Source: an uncultured Hyphomicrobiaceae bacterium
GTDB taxonomy: Bacteria; Pseudomonadota; Alphaproteobacteria; Rhizobiales; CAMYJA01
Direction: 5' to 3'
NCBI GenBank assembly: GCA_947258705.1
Contig: CAMYJA010000002.1
Location: 246,478-310,477 of the forward strand
DNA: 64,000 nt
The stretch's first letter is position 1, and every line of letters begins with the position of its first letter. The translations under genes and the position numbers were made by a program. Positions 1 through 8,985 of this stretch are shown here, piece after piece. Below the pieces are notes generated by a model. The model ran no database searches, was not told where the DNA came from, and was given only the letters and a program-made list of their open reading frames with translations.

Positions 1-95
1 AGACGCCCGCGGAAGAGCCTCAAGCTGAGACTGCGCCTGAAGCCAAGTCCGAAGCCGCACCCGATGGCGGTGACGATAAGGACGAGAAAGCGTAA
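1..95 (+). CDS. C-terminal tail of a protein, probably ribosomal protein L19 (partial)
   Basis: The reading frame is open from the left edge and ends at TAA (93-95). Only about 30 residues are visible, rich in Glu, Ala, Pro, Lys and Asp with no fold signature. Low-complexity acidic/alanine tails are common on alphaproteobacterial ribosomal proteins such as L19, and rplS commonly lies just upstream of leuC in this class. The identity is therefore inferred from position and composition, not from a recognised domain. The start lies outside the window. Confidence 0.45.
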   Translation, partial: TPAEEPQAETAPEAKSEAAPDGGDDKDEKA

Positions 96-269
96 AACCA
101 CTGATGGGTTGGACGCGTGCTTTCTTCGAGCGCTTATTGCATAATGGAAAAACTGACAGGGAGATGTTCGCGCACCGGTTCGCGGGGCGCCTTCCTGACG
201 GATACTCCCGAATTCAGGCCGGTGACAATCGACTGACCGGGGGCAACCGATTTTCGGAGGCAGGGCATT

Positions 270-1670
270 ATGGCCAGAACCTTGTACGATAAAATCTGGG
301 ACGATCATCTGGTCGATGTTCAGGATGACGGCACATGCCTCATATATATCGACCGCCATCTCATTCATGAAGTGACAAGTCCGCAGGCCTTTGAAGGTTT
401 GCGGATGACGGGACGAAAGGTCAGGGCGCCTGAAAAGACGCTTGCCGTCGTCGACCACAACGTGCCGACCACGGACCGGTCGCACGGCATTGACGATCCT
501 GAATCAAAAATCCAGATCGATGCGCTGGCGGACAATTGCGCCGAGTTCGGCATAGAATATTTCAATGAGCTCGATCCGCGTCAGGGCGTCGTCCATATCA
601 TCGGACCAGAGCAGGGCTTCACCCTTCCCGGCACGACCATCGTCTGCGGCGACAGCCATACCTCGACCCATGGCGCTTTTGGCGCGCTTGCGCATGGTAT
701 CGGCACGTCCGAAGTCGAGCACGTTCTCGCCACCCAGACGCTTATTCAGTCGAAGGCCCTCAACATGGCGGTTCGCGTCAATGGAACGCTTGCCGAAGGC
801 ATCACGGCCAAGGATGTCATTCTCGCGATTATCGGGGAAACCGGCACTGCGGGCGGTACCGGTCATGTCATCGAATATATGGGTGATGCGATATCTGCGC
901 TTTCCATGGAAGGCCGGATGACGGTCTGCAACATGTCTATCGAGGCCGGCGCGCGCGCCGGACTGATCGCACCCGATGAAAAGACCTTCGCCTATCTCGA
1001 AGGCCGGCCCCGGTCGCCGAAGGGCGCGGCATGGGAGGCGGCTCTTGCCGATTGGAAAGAGCTGCGCTCGGATGAGGGCGCCCATTTCGACAAAGAGATC
1101 ACGATCGACGCGGCCAACCTGCCGCCCATCGTGACCTGGGGTACAAGTCCCCAGGACGTCATCGCCATTGGCGGCGCCGTGCCCGATCCGGGCACGGTGA
1201 CGGATGCCGCGAGGAAAGCGGCCATGAAACGGTCTCTGGACTATATGGGGCTGACGCCGGGCACGCCGATCAAGGATATCAATATTGACCGCGTCTTTAT
1301 CGGGTCTTGCACCAATGGCCGGATCGAAGACCTTCGCGCGGTTGCCGATGTCGTTCGCGGGCAACATGTGAACGAAAATGTCAATGCGATGATCGTTCCG
1401 GGTTCCGGACTCGTCAAGGAGCAGGCGGAAGAGGAAGGCCTTGACGATATCTTCAAGGCTGCCGGTTTCGAATGGCGCGAGCCGGGATGCTCCATGTGTC
1501 TTGCGATGAATGCGGACAAGCTCGAACCCAAGGAGCGCTGCGCTTCGACCTCGAACAGAAATTTCGAGGGACGGCAGGGACGGCAGGGACGGACGCATCT
1601 GGTGTCACCCGCCATGGCGGCGGCCGCTGCCATTGCCGGTCACTTTGTCGATATTCGGGAATTCGGTTAG
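270..1670 (+). CDS. leuC: 3-isopropylmalate dehydratase large subunit
   Basis: LeuC isomerises 2-isopropylmalate to 3-isopropylmalate in leucine biosynthesis, as a heterodimer with LeuD around a [4Fe-4S] cluster. At 466 aa it has the normal family length. Visible signatures are [12 protein letters not shown] near residue 130, the cluster cysteine in [13 protein letters not shown] near 348, and the [10 protein letters not shown] pair near 408-411, followed by the usual [10 protein letters not shown] and SPAMAAAAA tail. A GGAGG ribosome site precedes the ATG. No leuD follows; in many Alphaproteobacteria leuD sits apart with leuB, so this is not by itself a defect. Confidence 0.97.
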   Translation: MARTLYDKIWDDHLVDVQDDGTCLIYIDRHLIHEVTSPQAFEGLRMTGRKVRAPEKTLAVVDHNVPTTDRSHGIDDPESKIQIDALADNCAEFGIEYFNELDPRQGVVHIIGPEQGFTLPGTTIVCGDSHTSTHGAFGALAHGIGTSEVEHVLATQTLIQSKALNMAVRVNGTLAEGITAKDVILAIIGETGTAGGTGHVIEYMGDAISALSMEGRMTVCNMSIEAGARAGLIAPDEKTFAYLEGRPRSPKGAAWEAALADWKELRSDEGAHFDKEITIDAANLPPIVTWGTSPQDVIAIGGAVPDPGTVTDAARKAAMKRSLDYMGLTPGTPIKDINIDRVFIGSCTNGRIEDLRAVADVVRGQHVNENVNAMIVPGSGLVKEQAEEEGLDDIFKAAGFEWREPGCSMCLAMNADKLEPKERCASTSNRNFEGRQGRQGRTHLVSPAMAAAAAIAGHFVDIREFG

Positions 1671-1716
1671 AGCACCCCGGACCAGGGATCCGAAGATCCT
1701 CACCCAGCCAAGCTGA

Positions 1717-1759
1717 CAAAAAAATAGGGCCTGAAAAAGGGGTAACCTTTCAGGCCCTA
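1717..1759 (-). terminator. Intrinsic terminator reading on the minus strand
   Basis: A perfect 12-bp stem (1725-1736 with 1748-1759) encloses an 11-nt loop. On the minus strand it is followed directly by a run of seven U (the A run at 1718-1724). There is no U run on the plus side, so it should stop leftward transcription, possibly from the tRNA-Gly gene about 280 bp away. It would also protect leuC from antisense reading. Confidence 0.7.
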
Positions 1760-1812
1760 GTTAAAGGAGGATTTGCGCCCTCACCCATAAATGCAAGAGG
1801 CGCTAGGAACTG

Positions 1813-1833
1813 ACCTGCATCAGTGATGCAGGT
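1813..1833. repeat. 21-bp perfect palindrome
   Basis: Arms ACCTGCATCA and TGATGCAGGT flank a single central G. It lies between leuC and tRNA-Gly with no T run after it. It could be an operator or an RNA hairpin; nothing in the sequence decides which. Confidence 0.55.
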
Positions 1834-1844
1834 GCCTGAACACT

Positions 1845-1870
1845 CTTATATTCGTATATTCTAATATAAG
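1845..1870. repeat. AT-rich inverted repeat
   Basis: Arms CTTATATT (1845-1852) and AATATAAG (1863-1870) are perfect complements around a 10-nt centre that itself reads TATATT-like. AT-rich dyads of this kind resemble ArsR/MerR-type operators, but no regulator gene is adjacent, so the role is open. Confidence 0.4.
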
Positions 1871-2039
1871 CAAGTGCTAAAATGAATTTTCCGGGTCTTT
1901 GTCCTTGCGTCTGTGCGGGATCGTTCGGCAGGCTGGAACAATTCTCGAGCAAATCCTGCGCGAAGCCGTATCGCGGCAACGTACCGGTCCCCGCTCCGAG
2001 CGTGACGGCGTACCGTTATTACGAAGATTTTGAGAAAAT

Positions 2040-2114
2040 TGGAGCGGGTGATGAGATTTGAACTCACGACCTACACGTTGGCAACGTGTCGCTCTACCCC
2101 TGAGCTACACCCGC
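2040..2114 (-). tRNA. tRNA-Gly (anticodon GCC)
   Basis: The reverse complement folds into a full cloverleaf. The 7-bp acceptor stem GCGGGTG pairs with CACCCGC. The anticodon arm is ACACG-TTGCCAA-CGTGT with anticodon GCC, and the T arm contains GTTCAAATC. The 3' CCA is encoded (2040-2042). The gene points toward the leuC terminator hairpin. Confidence 0.97.
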
Positions 2115-2397
2115 ATCCTGAATATTCGTTTTAGTGCGGTGGGTGTTATTACGCAAACCCCGTCGCAATGCAATATATAATAGCGAATGATGAATAGTTT
2201 ACCTACCGGGAACAAAATTTTTTATTATTGACGTAATCGAGTGAACGTGGGTGCATCCCTCATGCATGAGGCCTCATCTAAGCAGGTGGTCATTTGCCCT
2301 CGATCGTGTCATTAATTGCACATCAAATGCCGGCGCGATCGGGCCTTAAGGATCGAGAGGGAGCGAAGCGCGATTTTAGCGGGATGGAGCAATAATT

Positions 2398-3318
2398 ATG
2401 GAAACACCGATCATCGGTGAAAACAGCGGGTCCGACGCAGGCGCGGGCGGTGCGCTAATCAAGGATACGACAACCGAAACCTTCATGGCCGATGTCATCG
2501 AAGCGTCCAAGGAAGTGCCGGTTCTGGTGGATTTCTGGGCGCCATGGTGCGGGCCGTGCAAACAGCTTGGCCCACTGCTCGAAAAGGTCGTTACCAGCGC
2601 CAAGGGCGCGGTTCGCATGGTCAAGATGAATATCGATGAGCATCCGGCGGTCGCGCAGCAGCTCCAGGTGCAGTCGATACCCGCCGTTTTTGCCTTCAAA
2701 GACGGACAGCCGGTCGATGGTTTCATGGGGGCGTTGCCCGAGAGCCAGATTAAATCCTTTGTCGAGCGCATTGTCGGCGAAGACGCCTTTGCCGATGAGG
2801 AGGCGGAAATGGAAGCGGCGGAGGCGGCGCTTGACGGCGGCAACCTTCAGGGTGCGGTGGAGATGTTCGCCGCCATGCTCGCAAAAGATCAGCAGAATCC
2901 ACAGGCTCTGGCCGGGCTGGCGAAATGCTACATTAAGTCCGGCGACTTCGATCGCGCCAGGGAGACGCTCGAACTGGTCCCGCCGAAGGATAGCGGTCTT
3001 TCCATTGTCGCCAGCGCACGCGCCTTGCTGGAACTTGAGCAGCAGGCGGGCGATAGCGGTGATCTCAATGAATTCCGGACCATATTGAAGGACGATCCGG
3101 ACAATCATCAGGCCCGGCTCGATCTGGCCGTGGCGCTGAACTCCGAAGGTCAGCGGGAGGCGGCGCTTGATGAACTGATGGAGATCATGACGCGCGACCG
3201 CAGCTGGAACGACGATGCCGCGCGCAAGCAGCTCGTCAAATTTTTCGAGGCCTGGAGCGACACCGATCCGGTGACGATCGAAGGGCGGCGCAGGTTGTCG
3301 ATATTGTTGTTTTCCTGA
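2398..3318 (+). CDS. cnoX: Thioredoxin-TPR fusion, CnoX/YbbN-type chaperone
   Basis: An N-terminal thioredoxin fold (about residues 20-128) carries an intact WCGPC redox motif at 50-54. It is followed by an alanine-rich tetratricopeptide-like helical region to residue 306. This is the architecture of CnoX/YbbN proteins, holdases that protect clients during oxidative stress and pass them to GroEL or DnaK. E. coli CnoX has lost the classic active site, whereas this one keeps both cysteines, so real thiol-disulfide activity is plausible. Neighbours (Lon-N protein, Trm112-like, UbiH-like) form a usual alphaproteobacterial set. Confidence 0.85.
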   Translation: METPIIGENSGSDAGAGGALIKDTTTETFMADVIEASKEVPVLVDFWAPWCGPCKQLGPLLEKVVTSAKGAVRMVKMNIDEHPAVAQQLQVQSIPAVFAFKDGQPVDGFMGALPESQIKSFVERIVGEDAFADEEAEMEAAEAALDGGNLQGAVEMFAAMLAKDQQNPQALAGLAKCYIKSGDFDRARETLELVPPKDSGLSIVASARALLELEQQAGDSGDLNEFRTILKDDPDNHQARLDLAVALNSEGQREAALDELMEIMTRDRSWNDDAARKQLVKFFEAWSDTDPVTIEGRRRLSILLFS

Positions 3319-3436
3319 CACCGGCGTTCTTGTGGCGGGGCCCATGTCGGACGGAAGATTGCATGGATTGTATTGCTGCACCGGATTTCGTCTCCACGAC
3401 CGGGCAGGTTAAAGGGCTTTAGGGAGTTGCCCGCGT

Positions 3437-4120
3437 ATGGGTGTTGCCGACCACTATCGTAAAACGGAAGATATTCCAGTCCGGATTCCTGTTTTTCCCC
3501 TGCAGGAGGCGATCCTTTTGCCGCGTACCACCCTGCCGTTGAATATATTCGAACCCCGCTATCTGGTCATGGTGGATGATGCGCTTGGCGGCGACCGTCT
3601 CATCGGCATCATACAGCCCGCCCATCCGGACCCGGAAGGCCAATCGCCAAAAGACAGCACGGCTCAGCTGCGCAACATCGGCTGTGTCGGCCGCCTGACC
3701 GCATTTCAGGAAAGCGAGGACGGCCATTGCCTGATAACGCTGACCGGAATTTCACGGTTCGAAATTCAAAACGAAATCGAATCCGACAAGCCTTACCGAA
3801 TCTGGGAGGTGGCTTACGACGGATTTCAAACCGATCTGGTGCAGGGCTTTGGCGAAGACGCGATCGACCGGAACAACCTGCTTGCGGTTCTCAAGGACTA
3901 TCTCAGTGCCAATCAGCTCGAGGCCGACTGGCAGTCGATCAGGAAATCGAGCAATGAATTTCTGGTCAATATTCTGTCGATCATCAGCCCATATGGCGCT
4001 GAGGAGAAGCAGGCATTGCTCGAAGCTCCGGATTTGAAAACCCGGGCGGAGGTGTTGATTGCGCTGGCACAGATGGAACTGGCGGCAACCGATGACGGTT
4101 CGGGAACGAAACTGCAATAG
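3437..4120 (+). CDS. Lon N-terminal (substrate-binding) domain protein
   Basis: The 227-aa protein matches the LON substrate-binding domain standing alone, without the AAA+ and protease parts. Typical residues are [12 protein letters not shown] near 20 and [15 protein letters not shown] near 40, then GCVGRLT and a helical C-terminal half. Such proteins are widespread in Alphaproteobacteria; their substrate is unknown. It sits between the CnoX-like gene and the Trm112-like gene, and the short gaps suggest co-transcription. Confidence 0.88.
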   Translation: MGVADHYRKTEDIPVRIPVFPLQEAILLPRTTLPLNIFEPRYLVMVDDALGGDRLIGIIQPAHPDPEGQSPKDSTAQLRNIGCVGRLTAFQESEDGHCLITLTGISRFEIQNEIESDKPYRIWEVAYDGFQTDLVQGFGEDAIDRNNLLAVLKDYLSANQLEADWQSIRKSSNEFLVNILSIISPYGAEEKQALLEAPDLKTRAEVLIALAQMELAATDDGSGTKLQ

Positions 4121-4131
4121 GGTTTGCTTTG

Positions 4132-4347
4132 ATGAACGATGACAACAGCAACGAAAACCAAAAGGCCGGAAATCGTATGATCGATGTGAAACTGCTCGAG
4201 ATTCTGGTTTGTCCGGTCACTAAAACCACTCTGGAATATGACGCGGCGGCGGGAGAATTGATCTCAAAGGCGGCGCGGCTCGCCTATCCGATCCGCGACG
4301 GCATACCGATCATGCTGCCGGACGAAGCGCGCGTGATCGAGGATTGA
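4132..4347 (+). CDS. Trm112/YcaR-family small protein
   Basis: The conserved core is [17 protein letters not shown] followed by [18 protein letters not shown], the Trm112-like signature. In other organisms Trm112 activates methyltransferases; bacterial short forms have no firmly assigned partner. Only one cysteine of the usual zinc set is kept. ATG at 4132 (71 aa) and ATG at 4177 (56 aa, just before the conserved core) are both possible starts; an AGGG precedes the first. Confidence 0.85.
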   Translation: MNDDNSNENQKAGNRMIDVKLLEILVCPVTKTTLEYDAAAGELISKAARLAYPIRDGIPIMLPDEARVIED

Positions 4348-4353
4348 CGGCTT

Positions 4354-5601
4354 TCAAAATGCCTCGCCCCTTAAAAGGCGCGGGACATCGCCGCTCAGTC
4401 CCGAAGCCTCTTTTACAAATAAACGCTTCAGATATGGCGACCGGTCGACAATGCCGAGGCCAAGATCGCGCAGGGACCGCAATGCCATGCTGTCATTGGA
4501 AAACAGCCGGTTGAAGCCGTCAAAGACGAGGGTGGAAACCGTGCTGTCAAAACGGCGCCACCGCTCATATCTCTCAAGCGGCTCGCCAGCGCCGATATCG
4601 AGACCGAGCCGTGCGGTGTCGATAATCACTTCCGTCAAAGCAGCCACGTCGCGCAATGCCAGATTGAGCCCCTGACCTGCAATGGGGTGCACGCCATGCG
4701 CCGCATCGCCGATCAGCGCCAGGCGATTGGCGATGTAGGATCGCGCCAGATGCATTTCCATTGGGTAGGCCATGCGCGGACCCGCGAGTTCGAGGGCACC
4801 CAGACGCCTGCCGAACCTTAGCTCAAGTTCACGCAGGAACGCATCGTCTTCAAGATCCATGATCGCCCGGCCGGTCTTTTCGTCCTCGGTCCATACGAGC
4901 GACGCGCGATTGCCCTTAAGGGGCAATATTGCGAAGGGGCCGCTCGGGAGGAAATGTTGTATGGCAGCGGCATTATGCGGTTTTTCATGGGCAACCGTGG
5001 TGACGATGCCGATTTGCGGATAGCTCCAGCCGACGGTTTTTATGCCCGCCTGCTCGCGCAGCCTGGAGCGCCGCCCATCGGCTGCGATCAATAGGCGGCC
5101 GCGCAATTCTTCTCCACTCGCAAGACGGGCCGTGACGCCATGATCGTCCCCGTTCATTCCCGTGACGCTTTCCGGCGCGATAAACTCCAGCGCATCGTGG
5201 CTGGCTGCGGTGTCGAGCATGGCTTGGCGCAAGCGAAAATTCTCGACCATCCAGGAGGCCGGCAAACCGTCATCCCCGAGGGTGTTGTCATAATGGAGAA
5301 TGGTCGGCCGGACCGCGGCTTTGAGGTTCGAATCGGTGATGTCGATATCGTTGATAGGCTGGGCTTCATCTTGAACCAGCGGCCAGACATCGAGCGTTTC
5401 CAGCAAATGCCTGGAAGCCGCCGACAAGGCCGAAGCGCGGCCGTCTGAGGTGGCCGAGGACAATTGGCCGGGATCCATATTGTCGACGATGGCGACGTGG
5501 AAACCGGTGGGCATGAATTTTACCAGAGCCGTGCCGAGCGCCATGCCGGCGAAGCCGCCGCCAGCGATAATTACGTCATATGATGCATCGGTGCCGGTCA
5601 A
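4354..5601 (-). CDS. FAD-dependent ubiquinone-biosynthesis hydroxylase (UbiH/UbiL family)
   Basis: This is a 415-aa aromatic-ring monooxygenase. It begins with a Rossmann FAD motif (GGGFAGMALGTAL, residues 13-25). It has the internal DG motif around AADGRRSRLREQAGI and the second FAD motif LIGDAAHGVHPIAGQGLNLALRD near 300, all standard for UbiH/UbiF/UbiL. Such enzymes hydroxylate the quinone ring in coenzyme Q synthesis. In Alphaproteobacteria the gene beside the Trm112-like one is often the broad-range UbiL, but the sequence cannot settle the ring position. It is convergent with the upstream plus-strand genes. Confidence 0.9.
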   Translation of the reverse strand: MTGTDASYDVIIAGGGFAGMALGTALVKFMPTGFHVAIVDNMDPGQLSSATSDGRASALSAASRHLLETLDVWPLVQDEAQPINDIDITDSNLKAAVRPTILHYDNTLGDDGLPASWMVENFRLRQAMLDTAASHDALEFIAPESVTGMNGDDHGVTARLASGEELRGRLLIAADGRRSRLREQAGIKTVGWSYPQIGIVTTVAHEKPHNAAAIQHFLPSGPFAILPLKGNRASLVWTEDEKTGRAIMDLEDDAFLRELELRFGRRLGALELAGPRMAYPMEMHLARSYIANRLALIGDAAHGVHPIAGQGLNLALRDVAALTEVIIDTARLGLDIGAGEPLERYERWRRFDSTVSTLVFDGFNRLFSNDSMALRSLRDLGLGIVDRSPYLKRLFVKEASGLSGDVPRLLRGEAF

Positions 5602-5740
5602 TGCCGTTCTTCCTCGATTGCTTGTGGGTTAATATTTTGACGCACAGGACAGAAGTCGCGTACACCTTACGGGCGACCTCATGTTCGATTATAGAAAATC
5701 GGCAGCGCGATCACTAGGAATACTTTTGGCGGGACAGGCG

Positions 5741-6646
5741 ATGGCTTCGGATAAAAAGCTGGCTTCGGGTAAAAAACGCAAAAAAAAGAAACCGGATGCG
5801 ACGGCCAATCTCGTTGCTCTGCTCGATCTGGAAAAACTCGAGGAAAATCTGTTTCGCGGCGAAAGTCCAAAGGCCGGATGGCAGCGGGTGTTCGGCGGCC
5901 AGGTCATCGGTCAGGCGCTCGTTGCCGCCGGGCGCACGGTCGAGGATCGAACGGCGCATTCGCTGCATGCCTATTTTTTGAGGCCCGGCGATCCGAAGAC
6001 GCCGATCATTTATCAGGTGGAACGCACCCGCGACGGCAAGAGCTTTACGACGCGGCGGGTGACCGCGATCCAGCATGGCAGGCCGATCTTTGACATGTCG
6101 GTGTCGTTTCAGGTCAGCGAATCCGGGTTTGAGCATCATATGGAAATGCCGGATGTTCCGGGGCCGGACAAGCTGCCCAGCGAATCGGAACTAATGGCGG
6201 CCTTACTCAATAAAATGCCGGGCAATATTAAAAGCTACTGGGAGCATGAGCGGCCTATCGAGCTCAGACCGGTCGATCTCAACCGCTATCTGTCGCGTGA
6301 CAAAAAAGAGGCCGTTCAACATGTCTGGTTCCGGGCCAGCAGCCCGATCGCCGACGATATGCGCCTGCATCAATGCGTGCTCGCCTACGCATCGGATTTC
6401 ACCCTCCTCGATACGGCCCTCGTCGCTCACGGGAAATATATTTTCGACGGCGATCTGCAAATGGCCAGCCTGGATCACGCGCTCTGGTTTCACCGGCCGT
6501 TCAATGTGGCTGACTGGCTGCTCTATTCCCAGGACAGCCCCTCAGCACAGGGTGCTCGGGGATTTTGCCGCGGCAGTATTTTTAACCGCGACGGCGCGCT
6601 TGTTGCCTCGGTGGCACAGGAAGGTCTGATGCGTCCCCGTACCTGA
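5741..6646 (+). CDS. tesB: Acyl-CoA thioesterase II
   Basis: The double-hotdog TesB family is clear from LLDLEKLEENLFRG, WQRVFGGQVIGQALVAA, LHAYFLRPGD, YASDFTLLDTAL and SLDHALWFHRPF. The enzyme hydrolyses medium- to long-chain acyl-CoA. ATG at 5741 gives 301 aa, close to the family norm; an in-frame ATG at 5681 would add 20 residues but has no ribosome site. The stretch between 5741 and the TesB start is very lysine-rich (KKRKKKK), unusual for the family. Confidence 0.95.
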   Translation: MASDKKLASGKKRKKKKPDATANLVALLDLEKLEENLFRGESPKAGWQRVFGGQVIGQALVAAGRTVEDRTAHSLHAYFLRPGDPKTPIIYQVERTRDGKSFTTRRVTAIQHGRPIFDMSVSFQVSESGFEHHMEMPDVPGPDKLPSESELMAALLNKMPGNIKSYWEHERPIELRPVDLNRYLSRDKKEAVQHVWFRASSPIADDMRLHQCVLAYASDFTLLDTALVAHGKYIFDGDLQMASLDHALWFHRPFNVADWLLYSQDSPSAQGARGFCRGSIFNRDGALVASVAQEGLMRPRT

Positions 6647-6798
6647 ACATCCGCGACTGACAATTATGCCTATTATTTAGTCATATTGTCCATTTTGCTC
6701 ATTATTTGTACATGAATGGGCACCGCTAAAGCCCCCCAGTACCGCTACCTTCCCAAATTTCTCCGTATTATCAGTGGATTAGCAAAGCGTTAACAAGT

Positions 6799-6814
6799 TG
6801 GCACGGCTCTTGAG
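6799..6814 (+). promoter_or_regulatory. Sigma-54 (RpoN) promoter candidate for glnK-amtB
   Basis: TGGCACG-N4-TTGA matches the -24/-12 consensus TGGCACG-N4-TTGC except for the last base of the -12 element. The spacing is exact, and the site lies 135 bp before glnK, a gene pair usually driven by NtrC and sigma-54 under nitrogen limitation. Confidence 0.6.
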
Positions 6815-6830
6815 ACTCTGTCGCCAGCCG

Positions 6831-6875
6831 GGTGGGCATAAGCTCATCTTAACTGGTGGGCAAAAGCTCATCTTA
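6831..6875 (+). repeat. Direct repeat in the glnK leader
   Basis: Two 21-bp copies (6831-6851 and 6855-6875) of GGTGGGCA(T/A)AAGCTCATCTTA differ at one base. They are offset by 24 bp and lie just downstream of the predicted transcription start. Confidence 0.8.
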
Positions 6876-6906
6876 TTAGAGCGAGGATGGCGGGCTTAGT
6901 GCGTAA

Positions 6907-7287
<381 letters not shown>

Positions 7288-7298
7288 GGGGGGCTATT

Positions 7299-8666
7299 AT
7301 GAAAACTTTCAGAAATATAGCGCGACCAGTTGGATTATCAGCCCTGGCGCTTGCGGCCATGGCCGTACCGGCGCTGGCGCAGGACGCAAAGGACGTCGCC
7401 CAGAACACACAGTTCGTGTTTGTCTTTAACACGCTGCTCTTCCTGATCGGCGGTTTTCTGGTGATGTGGATGGCTGCGGGTTTCGCCATGCTCGAAGCCG
7501 GTATGGTCCGGTCGAAAAACGTTTCCATGCAATGCACCAAGAATATCGCGCTCTTCTCCATTGCCGGCCTGATGTATTGGGCGGTCGGATATAACATCAT
7601 GTATGAAGGCGTCGATGGCGGCTATATCGGCACGGTTCTGCCAAAAGCCATTTCGGGCCTTGTCGCCGAACAGAACGCCGTCGCGGATGCGATTGCCGCC
7701 GGCAAGGATCCGACGCTCTATTCAGGCTCATCCGACTGGTTTTTCCAGATGGTGTTCTGCGCGACTGCCGCTTCCATCGTGTCAGGCACGCTTGCCGAGC
7801 GCATCAAGCTTTGGCCGTTTCTGATTTTCGTCATTGTGCTTACCGGCTTTATCTATCCGATCCAGGGTGCCTGGAAATGGGGTGCCGGCTGGCTCGACGG
7901 CATGGGATTCCTCGACTTCGCCGGTTCGACGCTGGTGCATTCCACAGGTGGCTGGGCCGCGCTCGTCGGCGCCATCATTCTCGGCGCTCGTATCGGAAAA
8001 TATGGTCCCGAAGGTCAAGTCAATGCCATTCCAGGTTCGAACATGCCTCTGGCAACGCTCGGCACGTTCATCCTCTGGCTCGGCTGGTTCGGATTTAACG
8101 GCGCCTCCCAGCTTGCTATGGGTACGATCCAGGATGTGGCTTCCGTCGCCAATATTTTCATGAATACCAACCTCGCGGCAGCCGGCGGCGTCGTGGCAGC
8201 AATCGTTCTGGCACAGCTTTTTTACGGCAAGGTCGATGTCACCATGGCGCTTAACGGCGCGCTGGCCGGCCTCGTGTCAATTACCGCAGAACCGCTCACG
8301 CCATCTCCCTTGATGGCGATCCTGATCGGTGGCGTCGGTGGTGCGATTGTCGTCTTCTTCGTGCCTCTCATCGACAAACTCAGAATCGATGATGTTGTCG
8401 GTGCCATTCCGGTCCATCTGATCGCCGGTATTTGGGGAACCATGGCCGTGCCTTTGACAAATTCTGACGGTAATTTCGTCGTACAGGCAATCGGCATCGG
8501 AGCCATTGGCGCCTTTGTCGTCGTTTCCAGTGCGGTCGTCTGGCTTCTGTTGAAGTTTACGATCGGTCTGCGGCCAACCGCAGAAGAGGAAACCGCCGGT
8601 CTCGATATTGCCGAAATCGGCGTGGAAGCCTATCCGGAATTCGGACATGGCAGCCAGAAGTTCTAA
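7299..8666 (+). CDS. amtB: Ammonium transporter with signal peptide
   Basis: The protein has 455 aa. A cleavable signal peptide (residues about 1-28, ending PALAQ) precedes a mature N-terminus and eleven predicted membrane helices. Amt signatures are present: MWMAAGFAMLEAGMVRSKN, the DFAGSTLVHSTGGW segment with the first pore histidine, WLGWFGFNGASQL, and the second twin histidine in IPVHLIAGIWG. It is regulated by the neighbouring GlnK. A strong terminator follows. Confidence 0.96.
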   Translation: MKTFRNIARPVGLSALALAAMAVPALAQDAKDVAQNTQFVFVFNTLLFLIGGFLVMWMAAGFAMLEAGMVRSKNVSMQCTKNIALFSIAGLMYWAVGYNIMYEGVDGGYIGTVLPKAISGLVAEQNAVADAIAAGKDPTLYSGSSDWFFQMVFCATAASIVSGTLAERIKLWPFLIFVIVLTGFIYPIQGAWKWGAGWLDGMGFLDFAGSTLVHSTGGWAALVGAIILGARIGKYGPEGQVNAIPGSNMPLATLGTFILWLGWFGFNGASQLAMGTIQDVASVANIFMNTNLAAAGGVVAAIVLAQLFYGKVDVTMALNGALAGLVSITAEPLTPSPLMAILIGGVGGAIVVFFVPLIDKLRIDDVVGAIPVHLIAGIWGTMAVPLTNSDGNFVVQAIGIGAIGAFVVVSSAVVWLLLKFTIGLRPTAEEETAGLDIAEIGVEAYPEFGHGSQKF

Positions 8667-8708
8667 AGCTTCGCACTAAATATCCTCCCCAGGATAGTGT
8701 GAAAGACT

Positions 8709-8740
8709 GGTCCGGGGCCTTCGGGTCCCGGACTTTTTTG
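8709..8740 (+). terminator. Intrinsic terminator of glnK-amtB
   Basis: Stem GTCCGGG/CCCGGAC (8710-8716 with 8727-8733), extended by further G-C pairs around a TTCG tetraloop, is followed by a run of T (8734-8739). This is a textbook rho-independent terminator. Confidence 0.92.
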
Positions 8741-8985
8741 CCTAAATTTTCACCACATACCGCATCTGAATACGCAGGATATCCACCTGATTCGATGAAA
8801 AGCCAATTAGTTGGGCATTTCGGCGGCTCTGCCTATTGACCGGGCATTTTTCGAACCATAGAACGAAACCATCAATTCCGGGCTCCTGAATTGCGGAGTA
8901 CCGGTGGAACCGCACCCGTGTTCCGATGCTTGATAATCTTCTGCTGCGTTGACCGGGTGTCAATGTTCGATCCTGGGGGAGCATT

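Larger units (their letters stand above)
1671..2039. other. Gene-free stretch with inverted repeats and a minus-strand terminator
   Basis: No convincing gene is present. The stretch holds a terminator-like hairpin (1717-1759), a 21-bp palindrome (1813-1833) and an AT-rich inverted repeat (1845-1870). It separates leuC from the convergent tRNA-Gly. A weak minus-strand frame at 1861-2067 overlaps the tRNA and has no family features. Confidence 0.6.

Noticed and set aside
504-1598. 364-codon minus-strand frame inside leuC
   Set aside because: It is fully antisense to an intact LeuC and has Arg/His/Asp-heavy composition with no motif, typical of shadows in GC-rich coding DNA.
1-1670. Missing leuD as evidence of a broken leucine pathway
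   Set aside because: leuC and leuD are often unlinked in Alphaproteobacteria, so absence here means nothing by itself.
2258-2271. CCTCATGCATGAGG palindrome upstream of the CnoX-like gene
   Set aside because: It is a perfect 14-mer but single, with no second copy or clear promoter relation; kept only as a note.
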